Shown piece after piece: positions 50,190 to 60,376 of a DNA stretch of 64,000 nucleotides. The translations under genes were made by a program, and so were the position numbers. The notes below the pieces were generated by a model. It was not told the DNA's origin. It was given only the letters and a program-made list of their open reading frames with translations, and made no database searches. How positions within the stretch are numbered: the stretch's first letter is position 1; the number at the start of each line of letters is the position of its first letter. The DNA comes from Microbacterium proteolyticum (GTDB lineage: Bacteria; Actinomycetota; Actinomycetes; Actinomycetales; Microbacteriaceae): the NCBI RefSeq assembly GCF_030818075.1, contig NZ_JAUSZZ010000001.1:1178001-1242000 (forward strand). Reading direction: 5' to 3'.

Positions 50190-51199
50190 CCACCCCGACC
50201 TCCACCCCTGTGACCACCGAGGCGTTGGCATCAGCGATGTCCAGGTCGCGTTTCAGCCTGGGCGCATTCAAGATCTTCGCGATCAAGAACGCGATGATGC
50301 TCGTGATGGTGCTGGTCATCGTCTACTTCACCCTGGCGAGCCCCCTCTTCGCGACGCTCGACAACGTCCAGAACATCCTGCTCGCCGCAGCGCCGTTCGC
50401 CCTCATCGCCTTCGGACAGACACTCGTGATCCTCACCGGGGGGATCGACCTGTCCGTGGGCAGCACCATCGCACTGTCGGCGATGATCGCCGCCTGGTGG
50501 GCCCGGGCGAACCCCGAGCAGATCTGGATCGGCTTCGCCGTCGCCGTCGCCAGCGGCATCCTCGTCGGTCTCATCAACGGAGCGCTCGTCGCCTTCCTGC
50601 GTGTGCCCGCGTTCATCGCCACCCTCGCGATGCTCACCCTCGCGTCGGGCCTGGCATACGTCATCGGTGACGGTGCTCCGATCAACGGGCTCCCCGCCGC
50701 GTACGGTGACATCGCCAAATTCAAGGTGCTCGGCCTGCAATTCCCGGTGATCGTGATGATCGTGGGCTTCATCGTCCTGGCGGTGGTGATGCGCAAGACC
50801 GTGTACGGCACGCGCATCTACGCCACGGGCGGCAACCCGCAGGCTTCGCGTATCGCCGGCATCAAGGTCTCGGCGGTGCTGTTGAGCGTGTACGTCATCT
50901 CCGGCGGCCTGGCCGCCGCGTCGGGGGTGCTCCTGTCGTCTCGCGTCATCGCCGGAACCCCCAGCCTCGGGCAGGGATACGAATTGGATGCCATCGCCGC
51001 CGTCGTCATCGGAGGCGCGAGCCTTATGGGTGGTCGAGGGACGGTGTGGGGCACCCTCATCGGTCTCCTCCTGATCCAGACGCTGAACAACGGCATGGAC
51101 CTGCTGCTCGTTCCCTCCTACTGGCAGTCGGTGATCAAGGGCGTGCTCATCGCAGCCGCCGTCGCCGCCGACGTCTACGTCAGTCGCAGGACTCACTGA
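50186..51199 (+). CDS. ribose-type ABC transporter permease
   Basis: 337 residues, RbsC-like with about nine hydrophobic segments. Key patterns: PFALIAFGQTLVILTGGIDL SVGS in the ILTGGIDLSVGS motif, LVGLINGALVAFLRVPAFIA, NPQASRIAGIKVSAVL and AAVVIGGASLMGGRGTVWGT. Overlaps the ATPase gene by 4 bp (ATGA). It forms the membrane channel for the sugar or polyol importer. Substrate specificity resides in the binding protein encoded next. Confidence 0.92.
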   Translation: MTTPTSTPVTTEALASAMSRSRFSLGAFKIFAIKNAMMLVMVLVIVYFTLASPLFATLDNVQNILLAAAPFALIAFGQTLVILTGGIDLSVGSTIALSAMIAAWWARANPEQIWIGFAVAVASGILVGLINGALVAFLRVPAFIATLAMLTLASGLAYVIGDGAPINGLPAAYGDIAKFKVLGLQFPVIVMIVGFIVLAVVMRKTVYGTRIYATGGNPQASRIAGIKVSAVLLSVYVISGGLAAASGVLLSSRVIAGTPSLGQGYELDAIAAVVIGGASLMGGRGTVWGTLIGLLLIQTLNNGMDLLLVPSYWQSVIKGVLIAAAVAADVYVSRRTH

Positions 51200-51256
51200 T
51201 TCGCCCCCGGTAGCACCCCACCCCACCCCTCTGCACGAAACAGACAAGGAAGTCAC

Positions 51257-52279
51257 ATGAAGAAACTGCTTTCCACCCTGACTCTGCTCGCCCTGGGAGC
51301 CACCGCTGTGAGCGGCTGTGCATCCGGAGCGCCGGCCGGAGATCAACCGCTGCGCATCGGCGTGTCGGTCTACGCCAACAGCTCGTTCATCACCCAGGGG
51401 CACGAGGGGGTCGACGCCTACGCCGAAGCGAACGACATCGACGTGCTCTGGCAGGCCGCCGACTTCGACGTGAACACCCAGGCCACGCAGGTGGAGCAGC
51501 TCATCAACCAGCGCGTCGACGCCATTCTGCTGGCACCGGTCCAGCCCGATTCGCTCGCCCCGCAACTCGCGTTGGCGAAGGAGAAGGGCATCCCGGTGAT
51601 CGCCGTGAACGCTCAGCTCGACGACACCTCCGCACTGGCGTCCAGCGTGCAGCCCGATGACGTGGTCGCGGGCAGCCAAGCGGCGCAGATGATGATCGAC
51701 CATCTCGGCGGCTCCGGGAACGTGGTGATCCTCCAGGGGGCGCTCGGTAGCTCGTTCGAGATCAACCGCACGAACGGCATGCAGGAGGCGATCGCCAAGA
51801 GCCCCGGCATCTCGGTGCTGGCGGAGGACGCGGGCAACTGGTCGCGCGACGATTCGATCAACCTCACCCGCACCTGGCTCAACTCCTTCCCCGGCAAGAT
51901 CGACGGCATCATCGCGCAGAACGACGACATGGCCCTCGGCGCTCTCCAGGCCACTCGCGAGGCCGGACTGTCGATCCCGATCGTGGGGATCGACGGGATC
52001 GAGGACGCATTGAATGCTGTGAAGGACGGCGGCATGATCGGAACCCAGCTCCAGCACGGGCGTGTCGAACTGGCGGCGGGGCTGGCGGTCGCTGAGCGGG
52101 TCGCGAAGGGAGAGAGCGTGGAGCCGCTCTACACCTACCTCATGCCGCCGGTCACCTCAGACAACGTCGACGCGGTCATCGCGAACGTCGTCACCGAGAA
52201 GGACGCCTTCCTGAAAGGCCTGCCGGCTCTCGTCGACGCCAACTTGGAAACCGGTGACATCGCCAACGAAAAGCAGTGA
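51257..52279 (+). CDS. ribose-type ABC substrate-binding lipoprotein
   Basis: 340 residues. Signal peptide [20 protein letters not shown] with a lipobox AVSGC, so Cys 22 is lipidated and the mature protein is held at the membrane. The core is a periplasmic-binding protein of the RbsB/sugar type: [75 protein letters not shown] and [17 protein letters not shown]. Likely ligand a sugar or polyol. GACAAGGAAG precedes the ATG. The order ATPase-permease-binding protein follows that of erythritol importers EryEFG, which is suggestive only. Confidence 0.92.
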   Translation: MKKLLSTLTLLALGATAVSGCASGAPAGDQPLRIGVSVYANSSFITQGHEGVDAYAEANDIDVLWQAADFDVNTQATQVEQLINQRVDAILLAPVQPDSLAPQLALAKEKGIPVIAVNAQLDDTSALASSVQPDDVVAGSQAAQMMIDHLGGSGNVVILQGALGSSFEINRTNGMQEAIAKSPGISVLAEDAGNWSRDDSINLTRTWLNSFPGKIDGIIAQNDDMALGALQATREAGLSIPIVGIDGIEDALNAVKDGGMIGTQLQHGRVELAAGLAVAERVAKGESVEPLYTYLMPPVTSDNVDAVIANVVTEKDAFLKGLPALVDANLETGDIANEKQ

Positions 52280-52370
52280 TCTCCGCCGTCCCGGCGGCGC
52301 TGAACCAGCGCTGCCGGGACGGTTACATTGGATGCGGACTTGCACGACGACCAGACATGGGGCCCAGGTT

Positions 52371-53186
52371 GTGAACACCGAGAAAGGCGGCGCGGGGGCG
52401 ACCGGCGTGAAGGCGTCCCGCCAACGGGAGCGGCAGCGCCTGATTGCCGAGCAGGTGTTGCGTGAGGGGTCCGTGCGCATCGAGGTGCTGGCCGAGGACT
52501 ACGACATCAGCCTCATGACCATCCACCGCGATCTCGACGAGCTGGAGACGCGCGGTCTCCTCCGCAAGTCGCGCGGGTGGGCGACAGCGATGTCATCGAG
52601 CCTCGTCGAAGCCAGCGACGTGTTCCGTCGTGATCAGCAAAGCGCCGAGAAGGATGCCCTGGCTCGTGCCGCGCTGGAATTCATCGCCCCGGGTCAATCC
52701 GTCTTTCTGGACGACTCCACCACGACCGCACGCTTTGCCGCCCTGCTGCCGCAGAAGGCGCCGCTGACCGTGGTGACGAACTACTTCTCGCTGATGGAGT
52801 CGTTGCGCACCGAGCGCGACGTGACGGTGCTCGGACTCGGTGGGCGTTACGTCAGCTGGTCCGACTCGTTCATGGGCAGTATGACCACGACCGCCATCCG
52901 CAGCGTCGCCGCCGACGTCTTCGTGATGTCGACCTCCGCGATCATCGATGACACGTGCTACCACCACACGCAGGACATCGTCGACGTCAAGCGCGCCATG
53001 TTCGACAGCGCGGCCGTCCGGATTCTCGCCGTCGATCACACGAAGTTCGAGCGGCGCGCTCTGCACGCACTCGTGCGTCTGAACGAGTTCGATCACGTGA
53101 TCGTCGACGACGGTCTGAGCCCGGAGCGGCTCGCGAGACTGCGGGAGACCACCAGGGATCTCACGGTCGCCCGCGTGCGTGGGTGA
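52371..53186 (+). CDS. DeoR-family transcriptional regulator
   Basis: 271 residues from the GTG at 52371 (MNTEKGGAGATG). The N-terminal helix-turn-helix is RQRLIAEQVLREGSVRIEVL with LAEDYDISLMTIHRDLDELE, the DeoR pattern. The C-terminal domain has VFLDDSTTTARFAALLP, LTVVTNYFSLMESL and ILAVDHTKFERRALHALVRL, the phosphosugar-sensing fold that binds a sugar phosphate as effector. Last gene of the operon and the likely ligand of the TATAACA palindrome in the divergent promoter. Confidence 0.88.
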   Translation: MNTEKGGAGATGVKASRQRERQRLIAEQVLREGSVRIEVLAEDYDISLMTIHRDLDELETRGLLRKSRGWATAMSSSLVEASDVFRRDQQSAEKDALARAALEFIAPGQSVFLDDSTTTARFAALLPQKAPLTVVTNYFSLMESLRTERDVTVLGLGGRYVSWSDSFMGSMTTTAIRSVAADVFVMSTSAIIDDTCYHHTQDIVDVKRAMFDSAAVRILAVDHTKFERRALHALVRLNEFDHVIVDDGLSPERLARLRETTRDLTVARVRG

Positions 53187-53246
53187 GGGTTCCCTCGGCG
53201 GTGCGTGAGAGGAGGACCCGAGAGCGGTGCTCGGCCTGCTTGTCTC

Positions 53247-53289
<43 letters not shown>

Positions 53290-53356
53290 AGCGGTGCGGG
53301 GTCCGTCACGTCGGACACGCCCTGCGCCCTCGCGAAGGGATGCCTAGGGTGGAGGC

Positions 53357-53539
53357 ATGAGTACCGACGAGACCTCGGGTGCCTCGGCATCCGACGACAT
53401 GAAGCGCAAGTTCAAGGAAGCGCTGGAGAAGAAGAACGGCCAGCAGCGCTCGGGTCAGGCGCACCTCGACGGCCACTCCGCCGTGCAGGGCACGCACGGA
53501 GCGGTCACCAAGCGGGAGTTCCGCCGCAAGAGCGGCTGA
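53357..53539 (+). CDS. DUF5302 protein
   Basis: 60 residues, start MSTDETSGASASDDMKRKFK. The charged helix KRKFKEALEKKNGQQRSGQA, a HLDGHSA segment and the C-terminal KREFRRKSG match the actinobacterial DUF5302 family of small soluble proteins of unknown function. Its ATG is just downstream of a GGGTGGAGGC ribosome-binding region. It ends 10 bp before a strong terminator hairpin. Confidence 0.85.
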   Translation: MSTDETSGASASDDMKRKFKEALEKKNGQQRSGQAHLDGHSAVQGTHGAVTKREFRRKSG

Positions 53540-53549
53540 GCTGCCTTGA

Positions 53550-53586
53550 CCCGCGCGCGTCGCCACCACCGGGCGACGCGCGCGGG
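53550..53586. terminator. bidirectional GC-rich terminator
   Basis: CCCGCGCGCGTCGCC (53550-53564) and GGCGACGCGCGCGGG (53572-53586) form a perfect 15-bp stem with a 7-base loop, between the ends of the convergent DUF5302 and thiD-tenA genes. Confidence 0.85.
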
Positions 53587-53588
53587 TG

Positions 53589-55049
53589 TCAGATCCGGCG
53601 CAGTGGCGCTTCGAAGAACGCCAGCTCCAATGCCATCGATCGATCGTAGGCGGCGGCCATCGCGGCGCGAGTGGTTCCGGATGCCGTGCGGGCGGCGGCA
53701 TCCACGATCGTCGCCGCCTCGGCCGATGACGCCGCGAACGTCTCGTCGCCGTAGGCGGTGAGCCAGTCGGCGTACGGATGGTCGGGGGCGAAGGTGCCGC
53801 GCCAGCGCGCGCCGATGTCGGTGTAGAGCACGAAGCAGGGCAGGATCGCGGCGACCAGCACGGCGTACGACCCCGCGGTCGATGCCGCATGCAGGTGGTC
53901 GGTGTAGTCCAGGGTCGATGGTGCGGGTTCGAGCTGCGTCGGGTCGACGTGCGACTGGTGCAGGGCGGCCTCCTCGACCAGGCACGACACTGATGCCGCC
54001 GCCCAGAACCGTTGCTCGTCGACGTTCGGAGCGAGCGCCGCGGCGCGGGCCAGCACGCGGGCGTACTCGCGCAGGTATAGCAGATCCTGACCGAGATACC
54101 AGTGGAAGGCGTCGCGGTCGAGGTCTCCCCATGCCAGTCCCCGCACGAACGCGCACGCGTCGACCTCGGCACGGGTCGAGGTCGTGGCATCCCATCGTCC
54201 GGCGCTCCAGGAGCGGCCCAGATCGATGTGGGGGCGGAGTTCGTGCAGATGGTCGATCGGGCCGTTGCCGCGGCCGACGTGCAGGGCTTCGGCGTTCTCG
54301 AGGGCGCCGGTGAGCCAGCGCTTCGCGCGTTCCAGCGCCGCGGGCCAGGGGAGGCCGTGGGCGGCGAGGGTCGCCATCGCCGACGACAGCGAGCAGCCCG
54401 TGCCGTGGGTGTGCCGGGTGGCGACGCGACGGCCCGGCACCGGGTGGACGCCGGTCGTGTCGACGATGGCATCCGGGCTCTGGTCGCCGTCGAGGTGACC
54501 GCCCTTCAGCAGCACGGCGGTGTCGGCCGTCTCGGCCAGGGTGCGCGCCTGGGCGACCGCATCGTCCCAGGTGCGCGCGACGGGTCGGTCGGTGAGGACG
54601 GCGAGTTCGGGCAGGTTGGGGGTGACGAGGTCGGCGCGGTGGCAGAGTGTGCGCACCGCCTGCTCGGCGTCGGCGTCGAGCAGGCGGTCGCCGCTGGTCG
54701 CGATCATCACCGGGTCGAGCACGACGATCCGCGGCTGCGTCTCGGCGAGCCAGGCGGCGACGGTGGCGACGACGTCGGCCGAACCGAGCATGCCGATCTT
54801 GACCGCGTCGATCTCGACGTCGTCGCTCACCGCGCGCAGTTGCGCGTCGAGGAACGCCGTGGGCGGCACGTGCACCTCGCGGACGCCGAGGGTGTTCTGC
54901 GCGACGAGCGCGGTCACCGCCGCCATGCCGTAGCCGCCGAAGGCGGCGATGGACTTGAGGTCGGCCTGCACGCCGGCGCCCCCGGTGGGGTCGGTGCCGG
55001 CGATGCTGAGCACGCGCGGGCTCGCTTCCCGCTGCTGTGCGGCGCTCAC
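53589..55049 (-). CDS. thiD: bifunctional HMP(-P) kinase / TenA-like fusion
   Basis: 486 residues from GTG 55049, overlapping thiE by 4 bp. Residues 1-265 are ThiD: SIAGTDPTGGAGVQADLKSI, KIGMLGSADVVATVAAWLA, VTPNLPELAVLTDRPV and ATRHTHGTGCSLSSAMATLA with the kinase anion-hole motif GTGCSLS. It phosphorylates HMP and HMP-P. Residues ~275-486 are TenA-like (CAFVRGLAWGDLDRDAFHWY, QDLLYLREYARVLARAAAL, SCLVEEAALHQSH), a family that salvages pyrimidines from degraded thiamin. The TenA Cys of the C-C-H site may be SCLVEEA. Last gene of the thiM-thiE-thiD unit. Confidence 0.92.
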   Translation of the reverse strand: MSAAQQREASPRVLSIAGTDPTGGAGVQADLKSIAAFGGYGMAAVTALVAQNTLGVREVHVPPTAFLDAQLRAVSDDVEIDAVKIGMLGSADVVATVAAWLAETQPRIVVLDPVMIATSGDRLLDADAEQAVRTLCHRADLVTPNLPELAVLTDRPVARTWDDAVAQARTLAETADTAVLLKGGHLDGDQSPDAIVDTTGVHPVPGRRVATRHTHGTGCSLSSAMATLAAHGLPWPAALERAKRWLTGALENAEALHVGRGNGPIDHLHELRPHIDLGRSWSAGRWDATTSTRAEVDACAFVRGLAWGDLDRDAFHWYLGQDLLYLREYARVLARAAALAPNVDEQRFWAAASVSCLVEEAALHQSHVDPTQLEPAPSTLDYTDHLHAASTAGSYAVLVAAILPCFVLYTDIGARWRGTFAPDHPYADWLTAYGDETFAASSAEAATIVDAAARTASGTTRAAMAAAYDRSMALELAFFEAPLRRI

Positions 55050-55690
55050 GCGGCGCTCGCCCACGCCGCTCGGAGGTCGCGCACGACCGCGCCCGGGTCG
55101 TCGGCCGCGCACACCGCCGAGACGACAGCGACGCCCGCGGCCCCCGCGGCGCGGAGGGCGGCGACGTCGCCGACGTCGATCCCGCCGATCGCCACGCACG
55201 GCAGAGCGGTGGATGCCGCGAGCTCGGCGAACCCGTCGACGCCGAGCGGTCGCGGGTGGTCGGGCTTGGTGTCGGTCGCGCGGATCACGCCGACGCCGAG
55301 GTAGTCGAGGGTCCCCGGGGCGAACGCGTCGGCGGCAGCGAGGTGTTCCGGAGTGTTCGCCGTCCAGCCCACGAGGGCGGTGGGGCCGAGGAGCGCGCGT
55401 GCGGCGTCGACGGGGAGGTCGCTCTGACCGAGGTGGATGCCGTCGACGCGGGCGCCGCGGTCGCGCGCGGCGAGCACGATGTCGAGGCGGTCGTCGACGA
55501 CGAAGGCGCAGCGACCCGCGACGACGTCGGCGAGGTCGAGTGTGCGGGCGTAGAGCTCGCCGCCGGTGGCGACCTTGTCGCGCAGCTGGACGACCGTGAC
55601 GCCGTCGTTCACCGCTTCATCGACGATGTCGCGCAGGCGGGCGAAGGGCACGCGGTGGTCGGTGACGAGGTGCAGGGAGAGGTCTGTCAT
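55046..55690 (-). CDS. thiE: thiamin phosphate synthase
   Basis: 214 residues, start [20 protein letters not shown] at ATG 55690. Joins HMP-PP and HET-P to form thiamin phosphate. Signatures: [80 protein letters not shown] and [20 protein letters not shown]. Overlaps both neighbours, thiM upstream and thiD downstream, by 4 bp. Confidence 0.94.
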   Translation of the reverse strand: MTDLSLHLVTDHRVPFARLRDIVDEAVNDGVTVVQLRDKVATGGELYARTLDLADVVAGRCAFVVDDRLDIVLAARDRGARVDGIHLGQSDLPVDAARALLGPTALVGWTANTPEHLAAADAFAPGTLDYLGVGVIRATDTKPDHPRPLGVDGFAELAASTALPCVAIGGIDVGDVAALRAAGAAGVAVVSAVCAADDPGAVVRDLRAAWASAA

Positions 55691-56508
55691 CGCGTGAGCT
55701 CCACGCGGCCCACGAGGTCGTGCGGCTGCACGGCGGCGAGCTCGTCGAGGAACGCGACGGCGAACGAGCCGGGGCCCGCGGACCGGGATGCCGCCCGCTC
55801 GGACGCCACCGCCCAGACGGCGCTCGCGGCGTGTGCCGCTTCGAAGGGTTCTACGACCGCTGCGAAGGCCGCCATCGCGGCGCCGAGGGCGCAGCCGCCG
55901 CCGGTGACCTTCGTCAGAAGAGCGCTGCCCCCGGGCACTCGCGCCGTGCGTCCGGCATCCACGATGAGGTCGGTCTCGCCTGAGACGGCGACCGTGCCGC
56001 CGGTGTGGGCGGCGAGCTCGCGGGCGGCGTCGAGGGCGTCATCGGCGGTATCGGTGGCGTCGACGCCGCGACCGCCGGCGCCCAGGCCCGCGAGGGCGAG
56101 GATCTCGGAGGCGTTGCCGCGGATGATCGCCGGACGCGCCTCGAGCAGCTCGTGCGCGAGGGCGGTGCGAACGGGCAGGGCGCCCACTGCGACGGGGTCG
56201 AGCACCCAGGGGGTGCCCGCGGCGACGGCTTCGCGGGCGGCGTCGCGCTGCTCGGCGGTGGGCGTGCCGAGGTTGACGAGCACGCCGCCGGCGATGCCGG
56301 CGAACATGCCCGCTTCGCCCGGGATGTCGCACATCGCGGGGGCTGCGCCGAGCGCCAGCAGGGCATTGGCGGTGAAGTTCGTCACCACCGCGTTGGTGAT
56401 GCACTGCGTGAGCGGTGACGCCTCGCGGAGGCGTTCTAGCGCCCGGGCCGGGTCGGCTTGGAGAGCGGGGGTGGGGGTGGACGGAGACGACGACGTGCGA
56501 ACGACCAT
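55687..56508 (-). CDS. thiM: hydroxyethylthiazole kinase
   Basis: 273 residues from ATG 56508 ([14 protein letters not shown]), with AAGGG nine bases upstream; ATG 56517 is less well spaced. Phosphorylates the thiazole moiety for salvage. Signatures: [77 protein letters not shown] and [20 protein letters not shown]. It is the first gene after the TPP riboswitch, so the thiMED unit is repressed by thiamin pyrophosphate. Confidence 0.93.
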   Translation of the reverse strand: MVVRTSSSPSTPTPALQADPARALERLREASPLTQCITNAVVTNFTANALLALGAAPAMCDIPGEAGMFAGIAGGVLVNLGTPTAEQRDAAREAVAAGTPWVLDPVAVGALPVRTALAHELLEARPAIIRGNASEILALAGLGAGGRGVDATDTADDALDAARELAAHTGGTVAVSGETDLIVDAGRTARVPGGSALLTKVTGGGCALGAAMAAFAAVVEPFEAAHAASAVWAVASERAASRSAGPGSFAVAFLDELAAVQPHDLVGRVELTR

Positions 56509-56517
56509 TCGCGACAT

Positions 56518-56592
56518 CCCTTCGCTAGTACGAGCTAGATCAGGTTCAACGGGTGTGTTCTCAGCCCCTTGCGGGCACCCCGTGTCACTGCC
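56518..56592 (-). promoter_or_regulatory. TPP riboswitch upstream of thiM
   Basis: On the minus strand the region reads CACGGGGTGCCCGCAAGGGG, then CTGAGAACACACCCGTTGAA and CCTGATCTAGCTCGTACTAG, followed by CGAAGGGA. GGGGTGCC...GGCTGAGA and ACCC...GAACCTGATC are the two conserved halves of the THI element. The CGAAGGG sequence that ends it also serves as the thiM ribosome-binding site, so control is probably at translation. Confidence 0.93.
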
Positions 56593-56629
56593 GGTGACGT
56601 TAGCACGGCGAGCGGGCCTCGTCGGCCGC

Positions 56630-57295
56630 TCAGAACCGCGCGGTGAACCCGCCGTCGGTGTGGAGGAGCTGTCCGCTGACCCAGCGGCCCTCGTCGGACA
56701 GGAGGAACGCGGTGATGCCGGCGATGTCGCGGGGCGTACCGAAGCGGCCGAGCGGGTGGTAACCGGCGAGGGCGTCGCGGGTTGCGGCATCCATCCATCC
56801 GGTGTCGATCGGGCCGGGATTGACGACGTTGGCGGAGATGCCCCGCGGGCCGAGTTCGCGTGCGGCGGAGATGACGATGCGGTCGAGCGCACCCTTCGAC
56901 GCGCCGTAGGGGAGGTTGCCCGTGGTGTGGTCGCTCGTGAAGGCGATGATCGCGCCACCGGTTTCGTCGACCTGTCGCGCGAAGGCGGCGATCATGAGCA
57001 GGGTCGCGCGGGCGTTCACCGCGACGTGGCGGTCGAAGCTCTCGGCGGTGGTGTCGAGGATTCCGGACTCGACACCATGTGCGTGGCTCAGCACGAGGGC
57101 GTGGATCGGTCCGCGCTCGCGGGAGACGCGTTCGATGAGCTCGGTGGGCGCTGTGGGGCTGGCGAGGTCGCACGGGTAGTCGCCGGTGTCGAGTTCGCTG
57201 GTCACGGTGTCCCAGCCGTCTGTCTGCAGGCGCGGGAGGATCGCGGCGGCGATGCTGTTCGCGCGTGCGGCTCCGGTGACGAGGGCGAGGGGCAT
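56630..57295 (-). CDS. SDR-family oxidoreductase
   Basis: 221 residues, start [20 protein letters not shown] at ATG 57295. Short-chain dehydrogenase fold with [10 protein letters not shown] as the NAD(P) motif (TGxxxxxGxG altered to [10 protein letters not shown]), [15 protein letters not shown], and the catalytic pair Tyr-Lys in [29 protein letters not shown] and [16 protein letters not shown] are also typical. The active-site Ser before Tyr lies in [11 protein letters not shown]. Substrate unknown. Lies just upstream of the thiM riboswitch, on the same strand. Confidence 0.87.
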   Translation of the reverse strand: MPLALVTGAARANSIAAAILPRLQTDGWDTVTSELDTGDYPCDLASPTAPTELIERVSRERGPIHALVLSHAHGVESGILDTTAESFDRHVAVNARATLLMIAAFARQVDETGGAIIAFTSDHTTGNLPYGASKGALDRIVISAARELGPRGISANVVNPGPIDTGWMDAATRDALAGYHPLGRFGTPRDIAGITAFLLSDEGRWVSGQLLHTDGGFTARF

Positions 57296-58000
<705 letters not shown>

Positions 58001-58357
58001 TCACTCCTCGCCGAGCGCCGCCTTCACCAGCGCCACCGCGTCCGCTGGCGAGACGCCCAGCCGGCGCACCGTCTCCGCGTACGCCTCGGCCGCCTGCGCA
58101 GCTCGCGCGGACGCCGCATCGCCGCCGCGGACGATCGTGCCGGCGCGCCCGCGTGTCTCGACGTAGCCGGCCTCCTCGAGCTCTTTGTAGGCCCGGGCCA
58201 CGGTGTTCGCGGCGAGGTCGAGCTCGGTTGCGAGGGTGCGCACGGGCGGCAGACGCGTCCCGGCGACGAGCGACCCGTCGTCGATGGCGGCGATCACCTG
58301 CGCCCGCACCTGCTCGTACGGCGGCGTGGGGGAAGCGGCATCCAGGGAGAACTTCAT
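58001..58357 (-). CDS. GntR-family (YtrA-type) transcriptional regulator
   Basis: 118 residues, start MKFSLDAASPTPPYEQVRAQ at ATG 58357. GntR winged helix: GTRLPPVRTLATELDLAANT with VARAYKELEEAGYVETRGRA. The C-terminal ~45 residues are short and helical, typical of YtrA-type regulators which often control ABC or membrane protein genes. It ends 3 bp before the carboxypeptidase gene begins upstream (58361), so the two share a transcript. Confidence 0.87.
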   Translation of the reverse strand: MKFSLDAASPTPPYEQVRAQVIAAIDDGSLVAGTRLPPVRTLATELDLAANTVARAYKELEEAGYVETRGRAGTIVRGGDAASARAAQAAEAYAETVRRLGVSPADAVALVKAALGEE

Positions 58358-58360
58358 GTC

Positions 58361-60238
58361 TCAGTCGTTCAGGCCGAACAGGTCGAGGGGGTGGGTCAGA
58401 CGCCACCAGGGGCTCGGCGGCTCGATCTCGCCGGCCAGCCGCGCGTCGACCGTGTCGGCGTCGACCGGGCCCGTCGCGGTGAAGGTACCCACCGTCGCGC
58501 CGGTTTCGGTCGCCTGGCCCAGGTCGAAGCGGGCGGAGGTCTGCGCGGTGCCGCCGTTCCACAGCACCACGGTGGCGTCGGAGGCGGTGATGATGTCGAT
58601 GTCGTCGCTCCAGCGCGTCTCGACCTTGCCGATGACGGTGCCCGCCGTCACCGAGGGACGCGGCTGAAGTTCTTGTTCGATGCGCGCGAACAGGTCGCGG
58701 GTCGCTTGATTGCGGGTGTCGGGTCCGGGCTGGCCGAGCACCGCGGCGTACGCGCGGACCGTGGCGTCGCCCACCGTGATGTCCTTCGCGGTGAGCAGGT
58801 TCCACGCGTCGAGGGTGCCCGTCTTGACCCCGATCACACCGGGGTCCGAGAGCAGGGCGTTGCCGTTCTTGAACGTGCCCGCGCCGGGCAGCGTGAGCTC
58901 GGGCGTGCGCACGATCTCCGCGATCACCGGGTTGGCGAGCGCGCGCTCGGCGAGGGCGATCAGGGCGGCCGGGGTGGCGGTGTTGCCCTCCTCGATCCCG
59001 GTGGGATTCACGATCATGATGCCCTCGATGCCCCGTTCGGCGAGGTACTGGTTCGCGGCGACCGAGAACTCGGCATCCGTTCCGAAGAGATCGGATGCCA
59101 GACGCTGGGCGTAGTTGTTCGCCGAGGCGATGAGCATGCCCTGCAGCATCTGCAGTTCGCTGAGGCTGCCGTCGATGGGGACGTCGAGCGAGGACTCCCC
59201 GCGGGCGCGGTACTGCCAGTAGTCGGCACTGTCGGCCTGGGTGAAGGCGTACGACGGTCCCTGCTCGCCGGGCGCGAGCGGCAGGCGGTCGAGAACGACG
59301 AGCGCCGTGACGACCTTGGTGATGCTGGCGATGGACTCGGGCGCCGCCGCCGCGGTCGACAGCGTCTCGGGCACCCCGTCGATCGCGATCGCCGCCTCGC
59401 CCTCGGCCGGCCACGCGGGTTCCGCGGCGGGGGCGGCGCTCGGCTGCACGCCGACGGCACGGGTGGTGGGCGCGATGGCGGCGAGCGGCCAGAGCAGGGT
59501 CGCGGCCGCGTAGGCGGCGAGCAGCAGCACGAGCAGCACCGGCGGGATCACCGTCGCCGGACGGAAGACGCGACGCCGACTCCCGGCCAGCAGGTCGGCG
59601 GAGCGCGCCGAGACCTTCGTGCCGGTCATCGCGGGTGCGGGTCGCAGATCGGTTGCGTCGTCGGGATCGACCCAGGTCAGCGCGCCGATCAGGGCGGGCG
59701 CCCCGGATGCCGCGGGCGCGGGGGCCGCGGCGGCGGGCGTCGCCTGCGCGGGATGGGGGGACGTTCCGGACGCCGCGGGCGCGGGGGCCCCGGCGGCGGG
59801 CGACGCCTGCGCGGGATGGGTCGGCGTTCCGGATGCCGCGGCCCCGGCGGGGAAGTCCGCCTGCGCGGATTCGACGGGCGCTGCGGATGCCGCGGGCACG
59901 GGTGCCCCGGCGGGGGAGTCCGCCTGCGCGGATTCGGCGGGCGCTGCGGATGCAACGGGCGCGGGGGCCCCGGCGGCGGGGGTCGCCTGCGCGGGATCCG
60001 CGGCCCCGGCAGGGGTGACCGCCGGCGCGGGCTCGGCGGGTGCTCCGTCCGCCGTCGAAACGGGCGAGGACGGCGCCTGCGAAGTCTCGAGCCCCGCACT
60101 CGGGGATATCGTCGCCTCGGCGGGGGAGGGAGCGCCGGCATCCCTCGTCGACACCGTCGACTCGATGTCGGGATCGGGGTGCTCCGCCTCCCCGGGGCGG
60201 CGCGAATCGCGTCGCGTGGCCGGGTTCTGCTGGTGCAC
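58361..60238 (-). CDS. D-alanyl-D-alanine carboxypeptidase (S11) with long N-terminal extension
   Basis: 625 residues. The first ~215 residues are Ala/Pro-rich repeats of the type AGAPAPAASG and carry no signal peptide; a single membrane segment follows (VIPPVLLVLLLAAYAAATLL, about 218-240), so the tail is cytoplasmic and the enzyme domain outside. The catalytic domain has the S11 motifs SITKVVTALVVL (SxxK), SANNYAQRLA (SxN) and KTGTLDAWN (KTG). It removes terminal D-Ala from peptidoglycan. The acidic Asp/Glu-poor tail may interact with cytoplasmic partners. The start is ATG 60238. Confidence 0.87.
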   Translation of the reverse strand: MHQQNPATRRDSRRPGEAEHPDPDIESTVSTRDAGAPSPAEATISPSAGLETSQAPSSPVSTADGAPAEPAPAVTPAGAADPAQATPAAGAPAPVASAAPAESAQADSPAGAPVPAASAAPVESAQADFPAGAAASGTPTHPAQASPAAGAPAPAASGTSPHPAQATPAAAAPAPAASGAPALIGALTWVDPDDATDLRPAPAMTGTKVSARSADLLAGSRRRVFRPATVIPPVLLVLLLAAYAAATLLWPLAAIAPTTRAVGVQPSAAPAAEPAWPAEGEAAIAIDGVPETLSTAAAAPESIASITKVVTALVVLDRLPLAPGEQGPSYAFTQADSADYWQYRARGESSLDVPIDGSLSELQMLQGMLIASANNYAQRLASDLFGTDAEFSVAANQYLAERGIEGIMIVNPTGIEEGNTATPAALIALAERALANPVIAEIVRTPELTLPGAGTFKNGNALLSDPGVIGVKTGTLDAWNLLTAKDITVGDATVRAYAAVLGQPGPDTRNQATRDLFARIEQELQPRPSVTAGTVIGKVETRWSDDIDIITASDATVVLWNGGTAQTSARFDLGQATETGATVGTFTATGPVDADTVDARLAGEIEPPSPWWRLTHPLDLFGLND

Positions 60239-60279
60239 CCGCCCACGCTACCCCGGGCATGCCCCTATACTCATCACGT

Positions 60280-60369
60280 CAACCACGGGAGTCCGGTGAG
60301 CCGGGCTGAGAGGAAGCGATCCACGCTTCGACCGTCGAACCTGATCCGGATCATGCCGGCGCAGGGAGG
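60280..60369 (+). promoter_or_regulatory. TPP riboswitch upstream of ykoE
   Basis: CACGGGAGTCCGGTGAGCCG, then GGCTGAGAGGAAGCGATCC, a variable stem ending CTTCGACCG, then TCGAACCTGATCCGGATCAT and GCCGGCGCAGGGAGG. The two conserved THI-box halves (CTGAGAGG and GAACCTGATCCGG) are intact. GCAGGGAGGAG just before ATG 60377 serves as ribosome-binding site, so TPP would block translation of the thiamin precursor transporter. Confidence 0.92.
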
Positions 60370-60376
60370 AGTAGAA

